Assembly (NCBI GenBank): GCA_003224135.1
Contig: QHYO01000615.1
Span: 1-5,341, forward strand
DNA length: 5,341 nt
Source of the DNA: Acidobacteriota bacterium
GTDB taxonomy: Bacteria; Acidobacteriota; Terriglobia; Acidiferrales; UBA7541
Reading direction: 5' to 3'
A program made the translations under genes and the position numbers. Positions 1 to 5,341 of this stretch are shown here, piece by piece. The notes below the pieces were generated by a model. It did no database searches and was not told the DNA's origin. It was given only the letters and a program-made list of their open reading frames with translations. Every line of letters starts with the position of its first letter. The stretch's first letter is position 1.

Positions 1-542
1 CGGGGACTATGGCCTCGCGATCATGTACCACCCGGATGCGCAGGACGACTGAGGCCAGCGGGAAGTGTTATGATTTCGTTACAGAATCCGAATTTGAAGC
101 AATGGTGTCGCGCGGAGAATTTCTGGAATTCGCGCGAGTCTTCGGCAGACATTCCTACGGTACGCCGAAAAAATGGCTCGAGGAGTCACGCGCCAAAGGA
201 CTGGACCTGATTCTCGAAATTGACGTACAGGGAGCGGCGCAGGTAAAAGAGAAGCTGCCGGAATCGGTGGCTATCTTTATTCTGCCGCCTTCGCGTGAAG
301 AGCTGGAACGCCGGCTGAGAAGCCGCGCACAGGATTCCGACGAAGAAATCGCGCGGCGGTTGGCGAGGGCGCGCGCGGAGATCGAAGCATTCGGCAAGTA
401 TTATGATTTTTGCGTTATGAATGAAGACGTGGAACAAGCGGGACGCGAAGTAGAAGCGATCTTGACTGCGGTGCGCTGCAGCAGTGCAAGGCGGCGCGGC
501 CGGGTGGAAGCACTTCTGGCATCATTTGGAGGGAAAGACTGA
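1..542 (+). CDS. gmk: Guanylate kinase, 5'-truncated by the window edge
   Basis: Guanylate kinase phosphorylates GMP (and dGMP) to GDP with ATP in the cytoplasm, a step in GTP and dGTP supply. The first full codon in frame is at base 3. The ATG at base 9 is internal: the reading frame is open to the left edge, and the P-loop that should precede this part is outside the window. The GMP-binding features are visible: the TTR motif with a second Arg three residues on (bases 33-50), Tyr in the CYDFV segment, Glu in GEFLEF, YGT (the HSYGT stretch), and Asp in LEIDVQGA. These match the GMP-binding Arg, Tyr, Glu and Asp positions known from yeast and E. coli Gmk. IFILPPS and RRLxSRAQDSDEEI (the ATP lid region) follow, then the VMNED strand. 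About 179 residues are present, against roughly 205-220 for a whole enzyme, so only some 30 are missing. The stop lies one base before rpoZ, which suggests translational coupling. Identification is very secure. Confidence 0.96.
   Translation, partial: GTMASRSCTTRMRRTTEASGKCYDFVTESEFEAMVSRGEFLEFARVFGRHSYGTPKKWLEESRAKGLDLILEIDVQGAAQVKEKLPESVAIFILPPSREELERRLRSRAQDSDEEIARRLARARAEIEAFGKYYDFCVMNEDVEQAGREVEAILTAVRCSSARRRGRVEALLASFGGKD
528..533 (+). promoter_or_regulatory. Strong ribosome binding site for rpoZ
   Basis: GGAGGG lies inside the last codons of gmk and ends 10 bases before the ATG at 544. It is the best Shine-Dalgarno match in the window. It decides the rpoZ start in favour of 544 over an in-frame ATG at 484, which would add 20 residues overlapping gmk. 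Confidence 0.75.
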
Positions 543-543
543 A

Positions 544-771
544 ATGACCGTGCAGACGAAAGCTCCGGAGAGCCAGTTCGCGTACGTGGTGCTTGCGGCG
601 CGGCGTGCACGCCAGATTATGGCGGGGGCGCCGCCGATGTTGGAAAATCCGCGAACATTGAAGCCGACGCGAGTGGCGTGCGAAGAAGTCAACAGCGGCT
701 TGATTGAATACGAATTCAGTCCCGGCAAATCCGTGGATGAAGACAAGGATGGCGTCAAGCGGCGCAAGTAA
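544..771 (+). CDS. rpoZ: DNA-directed RNA polymerase omega subunit
   Basis: Omega is the small RNA polymerase subunit that wraps the C-terminus of beta' and helps core assembly. The product is 75 residues, at the short end for the family. The diagnostic region is clear: FAYVVLAARRARQ at residues 12-24 corresponds to FDLVLVAARRARQ of E. coli omega, followed by a Gly-Ala-Pro turn, then KPTRVACEEVNSGLI at 40-54, matching the second conserved helix. The tail (about 60-75) is charged and probably disordered. The start at 544 has a strong Shine-Dalgarno sequence. The N-terminus MTVQTK lacks the Met-Ala-Arg start that in E. coli omega contributes to ppGpp site 1. It sits one base after gmk and 17 bases before coaBC, an order seen in several bacterial phyla. 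Its short length makes motif evidence important, but the VLAARRARQ core plus the gmk neighbour make the call firm. Confidence 0.93.
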   Translation: MTVQTKAPESQFAYVVLAARRARQIMAGAPPMLENPRTLKPTRVACEEVNSGLIEYEFSPGKSVDEDKDGVKRRK

Positions 772-779
772 GGCACTGC

Positions 780-783
780 GAGG
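780..783 (+). promoter_or_regulatory. Ribosome binding site for coaBC
   Basis: GAGG, followed by an A, lies 5 bases before the ATG at 789 in the 17-base gap after rpoZ. It is a moderate match at acceptable spacing and supports this start, which also gives exactly the E. coli CoaBC length. Confidence 0.5.
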
Positions 784-788
784 ACTCG

Positions 789-2009
789 ATGCGCATCACT
801 CTCGGCGTCACCGGCGGAGTGGCGGCCTACAAAGCGGCCGAACTGGTGCGCCGTTTGCAACAGGAAGGTTTCTCGGTCGAGGTCGTCATGACGCGCGCGG
901 CATGCGAGTTCATCAAGCCTCTTACCTTTGCCGCGCTCACCGGGAAAAAAGTAATCACTGGCCTGTTCGCCGAATCGGGTGGCGAGGCGAATCTTGAAAG
1001 TGCGATCGAACATATTGCCGTCGCGCAGCGCACCGATTTGCTGCTGGTTGCTCCGGCGACGGCGGACACTCTTGCAAAATTCAGCCGCGGGATCAGCGAC
1101 GATTTCTTGAGCACGCTTTACCTCGCGACCACGGCGCCTGTCGTTGTGGCACCTGCAATGAACGTGAATATGTGGAATCATCCAGCTACGCAGGAAAATA
1201 TCGAACGGCTGCGTGGGCGCGGCGTCCACGTGGTCAGCCCGGATGAGGGTTACCTGGCATGTGGAATGACGGGAGCGGGAAGGCTCGCAGGACAGGACGC
1301 CATTATTTCTGCGGTGCGCGAAGTCTTCCAGATGAGGCAAGACCTCGAAGGGCAGACGGTGCTGCTCACCGCGGGCCCGACGCAGGAAGATCTTGATCCC
1401 GTGCGCTTCCTGACGAACCGTTCATCGGGGAAAATGGGATACGCAGTTGCCGAAGCCGCTGCGCGGCGCGGAGCAAAAGTGATTTTGATCAGCGGGCCGA
1501 CGGCGCTTGAAAGTCCGGCCGGAGTTACGCGAATCGACGTTCGCACGGCGGAGGAAATGTTGAACGCTGTGCAGAAGCATGTCGCCGAGGCGACGACAGC
1601 GATTTTCGCTGCTGCAGTCGCGGACTACCGTCCGGCCGAAGCCGCTGCTCACAAGATCAAGAAAACTGGCGGCGAATTCGCGCTGCGGCTTGAGGCAAAT
1701 CCCGACATTCTGGCCACGATTGCGCGCAAAAAAGGAGAGCGCCTGATTGTGGGATTTGCGGCGGAAACGGACAAAGTCGCCGAAAATGCCCGGAAAAAAT
1801 TGAAAGAGAAAGACGCCGACCTCATCGTTGCGAACGATGTGACGGCTGCGGGCGCGGGATTCGATGTGGACACGAACGTAGTCACTCTGTTTGCGCGTGA
1901 CGGCCGCGATCTGGCGCTTCCCAAGCTTACCAAGCGTGAAGTCGCTGACCGTATCCTCGATGAAGTTGTACGGCTCTCGGCCAGCGTGAAACACCAGTCC
2001 GCGGATTGA
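789..2009 (+). CDS. coaBC: Bifunctional phosphopantothenoylcysteine decarboxylase / phosphopantothenate-cysteine ligase
   Basis: This enzyme (Dfp) makes two successive steps of coenzyme A synthesis. The C-terminal CoaB part joins 4'-phosphopantothenate to cysteine using CTP, and the N-terminal FMN-dependent CoaC part decarboxylates the product to 4'-phosphopantetheine. The protein has 406 residues, the same as E. coli Dfp, and the known catalytic residues fall at the same numbers. CoaC (about 1-185) shows GVTGGVAAYK at 6-15, His75 in the IEHI segment, APATADT at 88-94, PAMNVNMW at 122-129, and Cys158 in the substrate flap LACGMTGAGR. CoaB (about 188-400) shows TAGPTQEDLDPVRFLTN ending in Asn210, then SSGKMG, AAVADYRP at 275-282, and the KIKK motif with Lys289. 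Both halves look active; nothing is missing. The gene is spaced 17 bases after rpoZ and 7 bases before the glycosylase gene, so it is probably co-transcribed. Long open frames on the opposite strand within it are shadows. Confidence 0.98.
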   Translation: MRITLGVTGGVAAYKAAELVRRLQQEGFSVEVVMTRAACEFIKPLTFAALTGKKVITGLFAESGGEANLESAIEHIAVAQRTDLLLVAPATADTLAKFSRGISDDFLSTLYLATTAPVVVAPAMNVNMWNHPATQENIERLRGRGVHVVSPDEGYLACGMTGAGRLAGQDAIISAVREVFQMRQDLEGQTVLLTAGPTQEDLDPVRFLTNRSSGKMGYAVAEAAARRGAKVILISGPTALESPAGVTRIDVRTAEEMLNAVQKHVAEATTAIFAAAVADYRPAEAAAHKIKKTGGEFALRLEANPDILATIARKKGERLIVGFAAETDKVAENARKKLKEKDADLIVANDVTAAGAGFDVDTNVVTLFARDGRDLALPKLTKREVADRILDEVVRLSASVKHQSAD

Positions 2010-2016
2010 CACTCCT

Positions 2017-2889
2017 ATGCCCGATCGCCCAGATGCTGCACTCCAGGAAAAACTCAATGAGCGGCTGAGATTTTACGAGGACCTGGGACTCGGCCCGTTC
2101 TACCGTGATCGCGGGGTCGCGATCCGGCGAATCGCAACTTCTGCTGCAGTTGCTCCTGAAACGCTATCTGTGGCCATCGAGGAATCGACTTTGCGAAAAG
2201 CCGTGCCAAAACTCACGCCTGCCGTGAAAACCCTTGTGCCGGAGCCAGCGGCAAGACTTCCCACTCTGCCCACGGCGACAGGACTGTCACTCTTCGAAGC
2301 GAGTGACAAAATCCTCGGTGACACGCTGCTGAAGACTCGCGAAGATTTGGGCGAGTGCACACGCTGCAAGCTGCACAAGACGCGCAACAAAATTGTATTT
2401 GGCGATGGCAGTCCAAAAGCCGATTTGGTGTTCATCGGCGAAGGCCCCGGCGCGGACGAAGATGCACAAGGATTGCCATTCGTCGGCCGCGCGGGGAAAC
2501 TTTTGACTCAGATGATTGAAGCGATGGGGCTACGTCGAGGCGACGTCTATATCTGCAACGTCGTGAAATGCCGTCCGCCGGAAAACCGTCAGCCGGAAAA
2601 GGACGAAGTCACGGCGTGTTCACCATTTCTATTTCGGCAGCTGGATGTGCTGAAGCCCAAAGTTATCGTCTGCCTCGGCAGCACCGCTGCACAAACATTG
2701 CTCCAAACAAACCGCGGTATCTCCCATTTTCGCGGCGAATGGCTGGACTTTCGCGGATACAAAATGCTGGCCACCTACCATCCCGCGTATTTGCTGCGCA
2801 ATCCGGGGGCGAAGGGCGAAGTCTGGAAAGATCTTCAGAAAGTCATGGCCGAGCTCGGCCTCGAAGTCAAAAAAAACAAGGCGAAATAA
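2017..2889 (+). CDS. Family 4 (Fe-S) uracil-DNA glycosylase with an N-terminal extension
   Basis: The enzyme cuts uracil from DNA as the first step of base excision repair. It has 290 residues, much longer than the roughly 200 of stand-alone family 4 enzymes such as Thermus UDGa. The extra length is N-terminal: a helical segment ([16 protein letters not shown], 17-32), then an Ala/Pro/Thr-rich linker to about 95. The catalytic domain follows. It shows CTRC (Cys114, Cys117), motif [12 protein letters not shown] at 141-152, PFVGRAG at 154-160, [13 protein letters not shown] at 181-193 with Cys185, Cys201, and the late motif HPAYLLRNP at 255-263. The four cysteines have the spacing of the family 4 4Fe-4S ligands, with the last pair 16 apart as in UDGa. 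The KRRIH insert that marks UdgX is absent, so ordinary uracil excision is expected. The upstream Shine-Dalgarno match is weak, but the start is 7 bases after the coaBC stop, which favours coupling. The next start is 6 bases after its stop. Confidence 0.93.
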   Translation: MPDRPDAALQEKLNERLRFYEDLGLGPFYRDRGVAIRRIATSAAVAPETLSVAIEESTLRKAVPKLTPAVKTLVPEPAARLPTLPTATGLSLFEASDKILGDTLLKTREDLGECTRCKLHKTRNKIVFGDGSPKADLVFIGEGPGADEDAQGLPFVGRAGKLLTQMIEAMGLRRGDVYICNVVKCRPPENRQPEKDEVTACSPFLFRQLDVLKPKVIVCLGSTAAQTLLQTNRGISHFRGEWLDFRGYKMLATYHPAYLLRNPGAKGEVWKDLQKVMAELGLEVKKNKAK

Positions 2890-2895
2890 GCGCGC

Positions 2896-3768
2896 ATGGG
2901 CATTCTGCTCGGCGTTGCCACAGCGCTTGCGTGGGGAAGCGCGGATTTTCTGGCGCGTTTCGCGACGCGTGCGGTTGGAAATCTGCGTGCCGTGCTGGGA
3001 ATGCAGGCCTGGGGCGCCACGTTCGTCACGGTGCTTCTTCTAGTTACGCGCGATTGGGGGCACCTGTTTGACCGCTCAGGCTGGCAGCCGTGGGCATGGG
3101 GAATTCTCGCGGGAGCCATCAACACGTTTGCGATGCTGGCGCTCTATCGTTCATTCGAAATTGGCAAGCTCTCGCTTGTTGGCCCGGTGTCCGCAAGCTA
3201 TCCCATTCTCGCAGTCGGCCTTTCCGCTCTTTCGGGCGAACGGTTGTCGATTTGCCGCGCGCTCGGAATCGCTGCCGCCCTGCTGGGCGTCTTTCTCGTT
3301 GCGACAGGCGATAATTCCGGCAGCAAGCGATATGAGACGGAGAAACCTGGGGGAATTGCCGGACTCGGCTGGGCAATCGCGGCGGCGTTCGGTTTCGGAA
3401 TTCTCTTTTGGCTTCTGGGGATTCGCATCATTCCACGGACAGGCGCTCTGCCTACGGTGTGGCTGATTCGTGTAACCGGCACTGTAATCACTTTTTGCCT
3501 GGTGATCGCGAAGAATATCCCGTTGCGAATAAAAAACAAACGGACTGGCGCGCAGGTCTACGGAATGGGCTTCCTGGACACGGCGGCATTTGTGTTGAGC
3601 AATCTCGGCATGCGACTAGAACAGGTAGCCGTGATCAGCGTTCTCGGCTCGCTCTACGGCGCGGTGACAGTGGCCTTCGCGGCGATTTTCTTGAAGGAAC
3701 GCATTGCGCTCCTGCAATGGACTGGCATCGTGGCAATTTTTCTTGGCGTCGCACTGATGAGCGCATGA
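2896..3768 (+). CDS. EamA/DMT-superfamily inner-membrane transporter, substrate unknown
   Basis: This is a 290-residue, very hydrophobic protein with about ten predicted membrane helices, at roughly 3-20, 33-52, 66-86, 92-112, 120-137, 154-174, 185-205, 221-239, 243-266 and 270-288. That is the usual size and layout of the drug/metabolite transporter superfamily, which consists of two tandem five-helix EamA repeats. Repeat signatures are visible: an N-terminal AWGSADFLARF, then ALYRSFEIGKLSLVGPVSASYPI at 82-104 and its counterpart RLEQVAVISVLGSLYGAVTVAFA at 240-262. Each repeat ends with an acidic-basic turn (GER at 114-116; KER at 267-269) before the last helix. The charged loop at about 139-150 probably separates the repeats. 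Members export amino acids, metabolites or drugs; the sequence does not reveal the substrate. The start is 6 bases after the glycosylase stop and the Shine-Dalgarno match is weak (AAGG at 2878-2881), so translation is probably coupled. Base composition resembles the neighbours. It is functionally out of place beside priA. Confidence 0.88.
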   Translation: MGILLGVATALAWGSADFLARFATRAVGNLRAVLGMQAWGATFVTVLLLVTRDWGHLFDRSGWQPWAWGILAGAINTFAMLALYRSFEIGKLSLVGPVSASYPILAVGLSALSGERLSICRALGIAAALLGVFLVATGDNSGSKRYETEKPGGIAGLGWAIAAAFGFGILFWLLGIRIIPRTGALPTVWLIRVTGTVITFCLVIAKNIPLRIKNKRTGAQVYGMGFLDTAAFVLSNLGMRLEQVAVISVLGSLYGAVTVAFAAIFLKERIALLQWTGIVAIFLGVALMSA

Positions 3769-3805
3769 GTTCCGGCGCCTGCAGGGCGGTCATTTTCCGG
3801 CCACC

Positions 3806-3814
3806 TGATACACT
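3806..3814 (+). promoter_or_regulatory. Candidate extended -10 promoter element before priA
   Basis: The 56-base gap between the transporter and priA contains TGATACACT, which reads as TG-N-TACACT, an extended -10 with four of six matches to TATAAT. No good -35 box is seen at 16-18 bases upstream, which extended -10 promoters can tolerate. Transcription would start near 3821, only a few bases before the ATG at 3825, giving a nearly leaderless mRNA. This agrees with the poor Shine-Dalgarno match there (GAAAG, 3817-3821, too close to the ATG). It is a pattern match only and could be chance. Confidence 0.28.
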
Positions 3815-3824
3815 ACGAAAGTCA

Positions 3825-5341
3825 ATGCACGAAAAACTTTGTAACGTAGCGGTCGCCGTGCCGCTGCGCACCACGTTTACTTACCGGGTCCCGGAACGGC
3901 TGGCCGCGGAAATTGCCCCGGGTTCACGCGTGCTCGTACCGTTTCGCAAAAAATCTCTCGTCGGCGTCGTAACAGATTGGGTTGAAGAAGCTCGGCCGGG
4001 CACAAAACTTCGCGAGGTGCAGAAATGCCTCGACCTTTTGCCTGCGCTGACGCCAAAACTTTTAGAGCTAGGCAAATGGATTGCTTCGTATTACGTCGCT
4101 CCGATCGGCGAAGTCTATCGCGCGATGCTTCCGCCCGTGACCGAATTGCACACCCGGCAGATAGTTGTGCTGACGGATATAGCTCGCTACGAGCCGGCGA
4201 ACTTTTTTGGCGAAAGCGCAACGAAGCCCAATTTCCTGAATAAATTGCAAGCCGCGAAAAATGGGTTGTCTTTGCAAACTGTTATAAGGTCGGGAATGCC
4301 GCTGGCTGATTTGCTCAAGTTGCAGCGGCGGGGCCTTCTTGAAATCCGTCAGCAGATTCACAGTCGCAAGCGCAGGACGCAGCGAATCATCGCGTGGAAG
4401 AGCAAAGACGCCGCCGCAGCTCTGCCGTCCAAAGAAGAGCTGCTACGAAACTTATTGGCAGTGGAACGCGGGCCCCTTCCGCTTTCGCAGCTGCTGAGAC
4501 TTGCTGCCGTCTCTCGCGCTTTCGTCGAAAGACTACTCCGCGAAGACAAGCTCGAGAGTTGGGAAGAAGCGCTCGACCCGGCGGAGGATCCCTTCGACAC
4601 GGGCTACACGCCGCCCGCTCACACCTTGAACGCCGAGCAAGAACAAGCTTTCGGAGCGATTCGCGCGCGATTTGAGCTTGGCGAATTCGGCGTGCAGCTC
4701 TTGCACGGAGTCACCGGCAGCGGAAAAACAGAAGTTTATTTGCGCGCCGTGCAGGACACGCTGGCCAGCGGAAAAACCGCGATTATACTGGTGCCGGAAA
4801 TTGCGTTGACGTTGTGGATAGGTCGGCAATGCCGCGCCTGGTTTGGTGCGCGCTTCGAAGGCGTGGCCGTCCTGCACTCCGCGCTCAGCGACGTCGAGCG
4901 CGCTCGGGAATGGTGGCGCGTTCGAAACGGGGAAGCCCGCGTGATCGTCGGGACTCGCTCCGCGATTTTTGCCCCTGTCGATAAACTCGGCCTGGTCATC
5001 GTGGATGAGGAGCAGGAGTCGAGCTACAAGCAGGAGGAGACGCCGCGCTACCACGGGCGAGACGTCGCGATTGTGCGCGCCAAGCTCGAAAATGCGGTGG
5101 CGCTGCTCGGTTCCGCGACGCCGTCACTCGAAACCTTTCACCACGCCCGTAGCGGCAAAGATGAATTGCTCACTCTTGCGCAGCGCGTGGCGGAGCGTTC
5201 CTTGCCTTCTGTCGAAATTCTCGACCTGCGCGAGGAATTCAGGCAAACGCACCAGACATCTCCAATCTCATCGCGCCTGTGCGAAGAAATCCGGCAATGC
5301 CTGAGTTTCAAAATGCAAGCGCTAATCCTGATCAACCGGCG
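3825..5341 (+). CDS. priA: Primosomal protein N' (PriA replication-restart helicase), 3'-truncated by the window edge
   Basis: PriA recognises abandoned replication forks and D-loops, unwinds DNA 3' to 5' and starts reloading of the replicative helicase. The first 505 residues are present; whole proteins have about 730-850, so the second helicase lobe core, the zinc-binding cysteines and the C-terminal domain lie beyond the window. The N-terminal 3'-DNA-binding domain is at about 5-105 (VAVAVPLRTTFTYRVPE, GSRVLVPFRKK, LGKWIASYYVAPIGEV). A winged-helix region follows at roughly 110-200. The helicase lobe starts near 266 with Walker A GVTGSGKTEVY (295-305, Lys301), motif Ia LVPEIALT (322-329), VLHSALSDVER (349-359), VGTRSAIFAP (375-384), Walker B DEEQ (394-397) followed by SSYKQ, GRD (411-413), and GSATPS (429-434). 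The usual motif II is DEEH, so Gln397 is a departure. The start at 3825 puts the conserved N-terminus at residue 7. An in-frame ATG at 3765, overlapping the transporter stop as ATGA, would add 20 residues without family likeness. Confidence 0.96.
   Translation, partial: MHEKLCNVAVAVPLRTTFTYRVPERLAAEIAPGSRVLVPFRKKSLVGVVTDWVEEARPGTKLREVQKCLDLLPALTPKLLELGKWIASYYVAPIGEVYRAMLPPVTELHTRQIVVLTDIARYEPANFFGESATKPNFLNKLQAAKNGLSLQTVIRSGMPLADLLKLQRRGLLEIRQQIHSRKRRTQRIIAWKSKDAAAALPSKEELLRNLLAVERGPLPLSQLLRLAAVSRAFVERLLREDKLESWEEALDPAEDPFDTGYTPPAHTLNAEQEQAFGAIRARFELGEFGVQLLHGVTGSGKTEVYLRAVQDTLASGKTAIILVPEIALTLWIGRQCRAWFGARFEGVAVLHSALSDVERAREWWRVRNGEARVIVGTRSAIFAPVDKLGLVIVDEEQESSYKQEETPRYHGRDVAIVRAKLENAVALLGSATPSLETFHHARSGKDELLTLAQRVAERSLPSVEILDLREEFRQTHQTSPISSRLCEEIRQCLSFKMQALILINR

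Noticed and set aside
1..32. Possible frameshift or new gene start at the left edge, because an ATG occurs at base 9.
   Set aside because: The frame is open to the window edge, and the region aligns with the middle of the guanylate kinase GMP-binding domain, so the ATG is an internal codon.
484..543. Upstream in-frame ATG that would extend rpoZ by 20 residues.
   Set aside because: It would overlap gmk by 59 bases and has no family likeness, while the ATG at 544 has a strong Shine-Dalgarno site.
522..1340. Long open frame (272 codons) on the minus strand, covering rpoZ and the first part of coaBC.
   Set aside because: It is antisense to two firmly identified genes. The translation is rich in Arg, His and Ser with no family resemblance, as expected from the shadow of a GC-rich coding frame.
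1422..2057. Minus-strand open frame of 211 codons across the CoaB half and the glycosylase start.
   Set aside because: Its content is fully explained by the sense-strand coding of coaBC; there is no start context and no recognisable domain.
2568..3071. Plus-strand open frame of 167 codons bridging the glycosylase and the transporter in another frame.
   Set aside because: It overlaps the conserved 3' motifs of the glycosylase and the first helices of the transporter. The translation has no likeness to a known family and is Ser/Arg/Gly-rich.
3778..3785. Palindrome CCTGCAGG in the gap before priA, considered as an operator or a terminator stem.
   Set aside because: The symmetry does not extend beyond 8 bases (G faces G on each side), there is no loop, and no T run follows.
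4272..4288. TTGCAA and TATAAG boxes inside priA, considered as an internal promoter.
   Set aside because: They are only about 5 bases apart, far from the 16-18 needed, and lie within coding sequence.
4533..5054. Minus-strand open frame of 173 codons inside priA.
   Set aside because: It overlaps the conserved helicase motifs on the other strand; a shadow frame.
1..5341. Searched for CRISPR arrays, tRNA or rRNA genes, insertion-sequence ends, attachment sites and riboswitches.
   Set aside because: No regularly spaced repeats, tRNA-like arms, terminal inverted repeats or transposase segments are visible, and coding sequence fills nearly the whole window.

Overview
The window is a compact run of six genes, all on the + strand, about 57% G+C by eye and almost without intergenic space. 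In order: the 3' part of gmk (guanylate kinase, start lies before the window), rpoZ (RNA polymerase omega), coaBC (bifunctional coenzyme A biosynthesis enzyme), a family 4 Fe-S uracil-DNA glycosylase, an EamA/DMT-type membrane transporter, and the 5' two thirds of priA (replication-restart helicase, running off the right edge). The order gmk-rpoZ-coaBC-glycosylase-priA and the protein style (the omega sequence, the Gmk lid, the DEEQ form of PriA motif II) recall Acidobacteriota. That assignment is from memory and is moderate in confidence; a deltaproteobacterial-type lineage is the main alternative.

Layout: gmk ends one base before the rpoZ start codon. rpoZ is followed after 17 bases by coaBC, then 7 bases to the glycosylase, 6 bases to the transporter, and 56 bases to the priA start chosen here. 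This spacing, with no hairpin terminator between genes, argues for one polycistronic unit whose promoter lies left of the window. The only place for an internal promoter is the 56-base gap before priA, which holds a candidate extended -10 placed so that the transcript would begin almost at the priA ATG.

The genes form a housekeeping set: nucleotide supply (gmk), transcription (rpoZ), cofactor supply (coaBC), uracil removal from DNA (glycosylase) and restart of stalled forks (priA). The transporter is the odd member. No mobile element, CRISPR array, RNA gene or defence-like system is visible, and no wholly novel system is supported. The points worth a second look are small: the glycosylase's N-terminal extension with a clamp-motif-like GLSLF, the ambiguous priA start, non-canonical PriA helicase motifs, an omega subunit without the MAR motif, and a slippery A8 run at the end of the glycosylase gene.
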